From the NCBI GenBank assembly GCA_947476625.1, contig CANJRA010000003.1, positions 64,821 through 128,820 of the forward strand: a stretch of 64,000 bases of DNA. The letters are read 5' to 3'. Source of the stretch: Fidelibacterota bacterium (GTDB lineage: Bacteria > Pseudomonadota > Alphaproteobacteria > Rhodospirillales > Rhodospirillaceae). The number at the start of each line of letters is the position of its first letter. Within the stretch, counting starts at the first letter, position 1. Of the stretch, positions 63,439-64,000 are shown piece by piece. The translations under genes were made by a program, and so were the position numbers. Below the pieces are notes generated by a model that ran no database searches, was not told the DNA's origin, and saw only the letters and a list, made by a program, of their open reading frames with translations.

Positions 63439-63481
63439 GGCGACAAGAAGTAGGCGCCGGATTGTCGAGGGGGCGCGCTCC

Positions 63482-64000
63482 TTGACCGAAATCACCGCCG
63501 ATCTTGTTCTTAAAGCTTATGCCTACGGGGTTTTCCCGATGGCTAAGTCGCGCGGCGACACCGACGTTTTCTGGGTGCAGCCAAAACTGCGCGGCGTGCT
63601 GCCGCTGGATCAATTCCACCTCCCCCGCTCGTTACGCAAACGCATGCGGCAAGATAAATTCACCATCACGGTCAACCACGACTTTCATAGTGTCTTGGCG
63701 GGCTGCGCGGAGGCAGCCGAGGGCCGCGCCGACACCTGGATCAACGACCGCATCATCGAGTTGTTCGGCGAACTGCACGCCGCCGGTGCGGCGCATAGCA
63801 TCGAGGTATGGCGGCACGACGATTTGGTGGGTGGATTGTACGGCCTGGCCATGGGCTCGGCCTTCTTCGGCGAAAGCATGTTCAGCCGCGAGACCGATGC
63901 GTCGAAAATCGCGCTGACGCATCTGGCGGCGATATTAAAGGTCGGCGGCTATACGCTGCTGGATACGCAATTCATCACCGATCATCTGAAACGCTTCGGC
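63482..64000 (+). CDS. aat: Leucyl/phenylalanyl-tRNA-protein transferase, 5' part
   Basis: Adds Leu or Phe to proteins with N-terminal Arg or Lys, feeding the ClpS-ClpAP N-end rule pathway. The frame starts at TTG 63482 (TEITADLVLKAYAYGVFPMAKSRGD) and runs off the window with 173 codons visible. It keeps FWVQPKLRGVLPLDQFHLPRSLRKRMR, DTWINDRIIELFGELHAAG, then the HSIEVWR and GGLYGLAMGSAFFGESMFS motifs. It is 43 bases after accC, the gene order seen in many alphaproteobacteria. Confidence 0.93.
   Translation, partial: MTEITADLVLKAYAYGVFPMAKSRGDTDVFWVQPKLRGVLPLDQFHLPRSLRKRMRQDKFTITVNHDFHSVLAGCAEAAEGRADTWINDRIIELFGELHAAGAAHSIEVWRHDDLVGGLYGLAMGSAFFGESMFSRETDASKIALTHLAAILKVGGYTLLDTQFITDHLKRFG

Overview
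The window is a GC-rich chromosomal segment of an alphaproteobacterium. This rests on a circularly permuted (two-piece) tmRNA whose tag begins ANDN, an alpha-type SspB adaptor beside it, an RpoH-type sigma factor, a sigma-54 promoter in front of flgE, a Panacea/SocA-type protein, and an aroQ-accB-accC-aat gene order. I cannot name a genus from the sequence alone.

Layout. 0-8.5 kb: the 3' end of a secreted trypsin-like protease, folA, a small exported protein, thyA, ssrA (tmRNA), sspB, a class I fumarase, an alpha/beta hydrolase, a class II fumarase (fumC) and a ribbon-helix-helix protein. 8.5-22 kb: an AsmA-like protein, an acyl-CoA dehydrogenase, an RpoH paralogue, a cell-wall amidase, the RNase P RNA (rnpB), a DUF192 protein, a Panacea protein, dusA, a DUF1045 protein, a possible degenerate GGDEF/EAL protein and two tandem small exported paralogues. 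22-25.4 kb: a three-gene operon of a cytidylyltransferase-RraA fusion, a MobA-like nucleotidyltransferase and a CDP-glycerol glycerophosphotransferase-like transferase, which is the best candidate here for an undescribed pathway. 25.5-31.3 kb: pepN and a marR-emrA-emrB efflux operon.

31.4-36.2 kb is a decaying block. Four genes carry internal stops and/or frameshifts: a surface-glycan-like gene, a SPOR-domain protein, an S24/LexA-like regulator and a guanine-deaminase-like enzyme. An exported methyltransferase and a DUF2141 protein between them are intact. Further wrecks lie at 42 kb (LuxR-type response regulator), 46 kb (ArsR-type regulator) and 48-49 kb (TonB-dependent receptor lacking its N-terminal half). 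Intact genes between them are a zinc alcohol dehydrogenase, an ACS-family MFS transporter, a COG4091-type dehydrogenase, an RlmD-like rRNA methyltransferase, an AraC regulator, a haem-c/beta-propeller exported protein and purEK.

49.3-64 kb is mostly housekeeping: a PLP aminotransferase, a gamma-glutamyltransferase-like lipoprotein, a periplasmic M48-TPR protease, a DsbA-like protein, an orphan flgE, two MDR oxidoreductases, an aldo/keto reductase, thiSG, aroQ, accBC and the start of aat. Two copies of a covarying palindromic repeat sit directly after the stop codons of minus-strand genes, at 33.5 and 60.5 kb. I saw no CRISPR array, no tRNA or rRNA gene, no transposase and no prophage.
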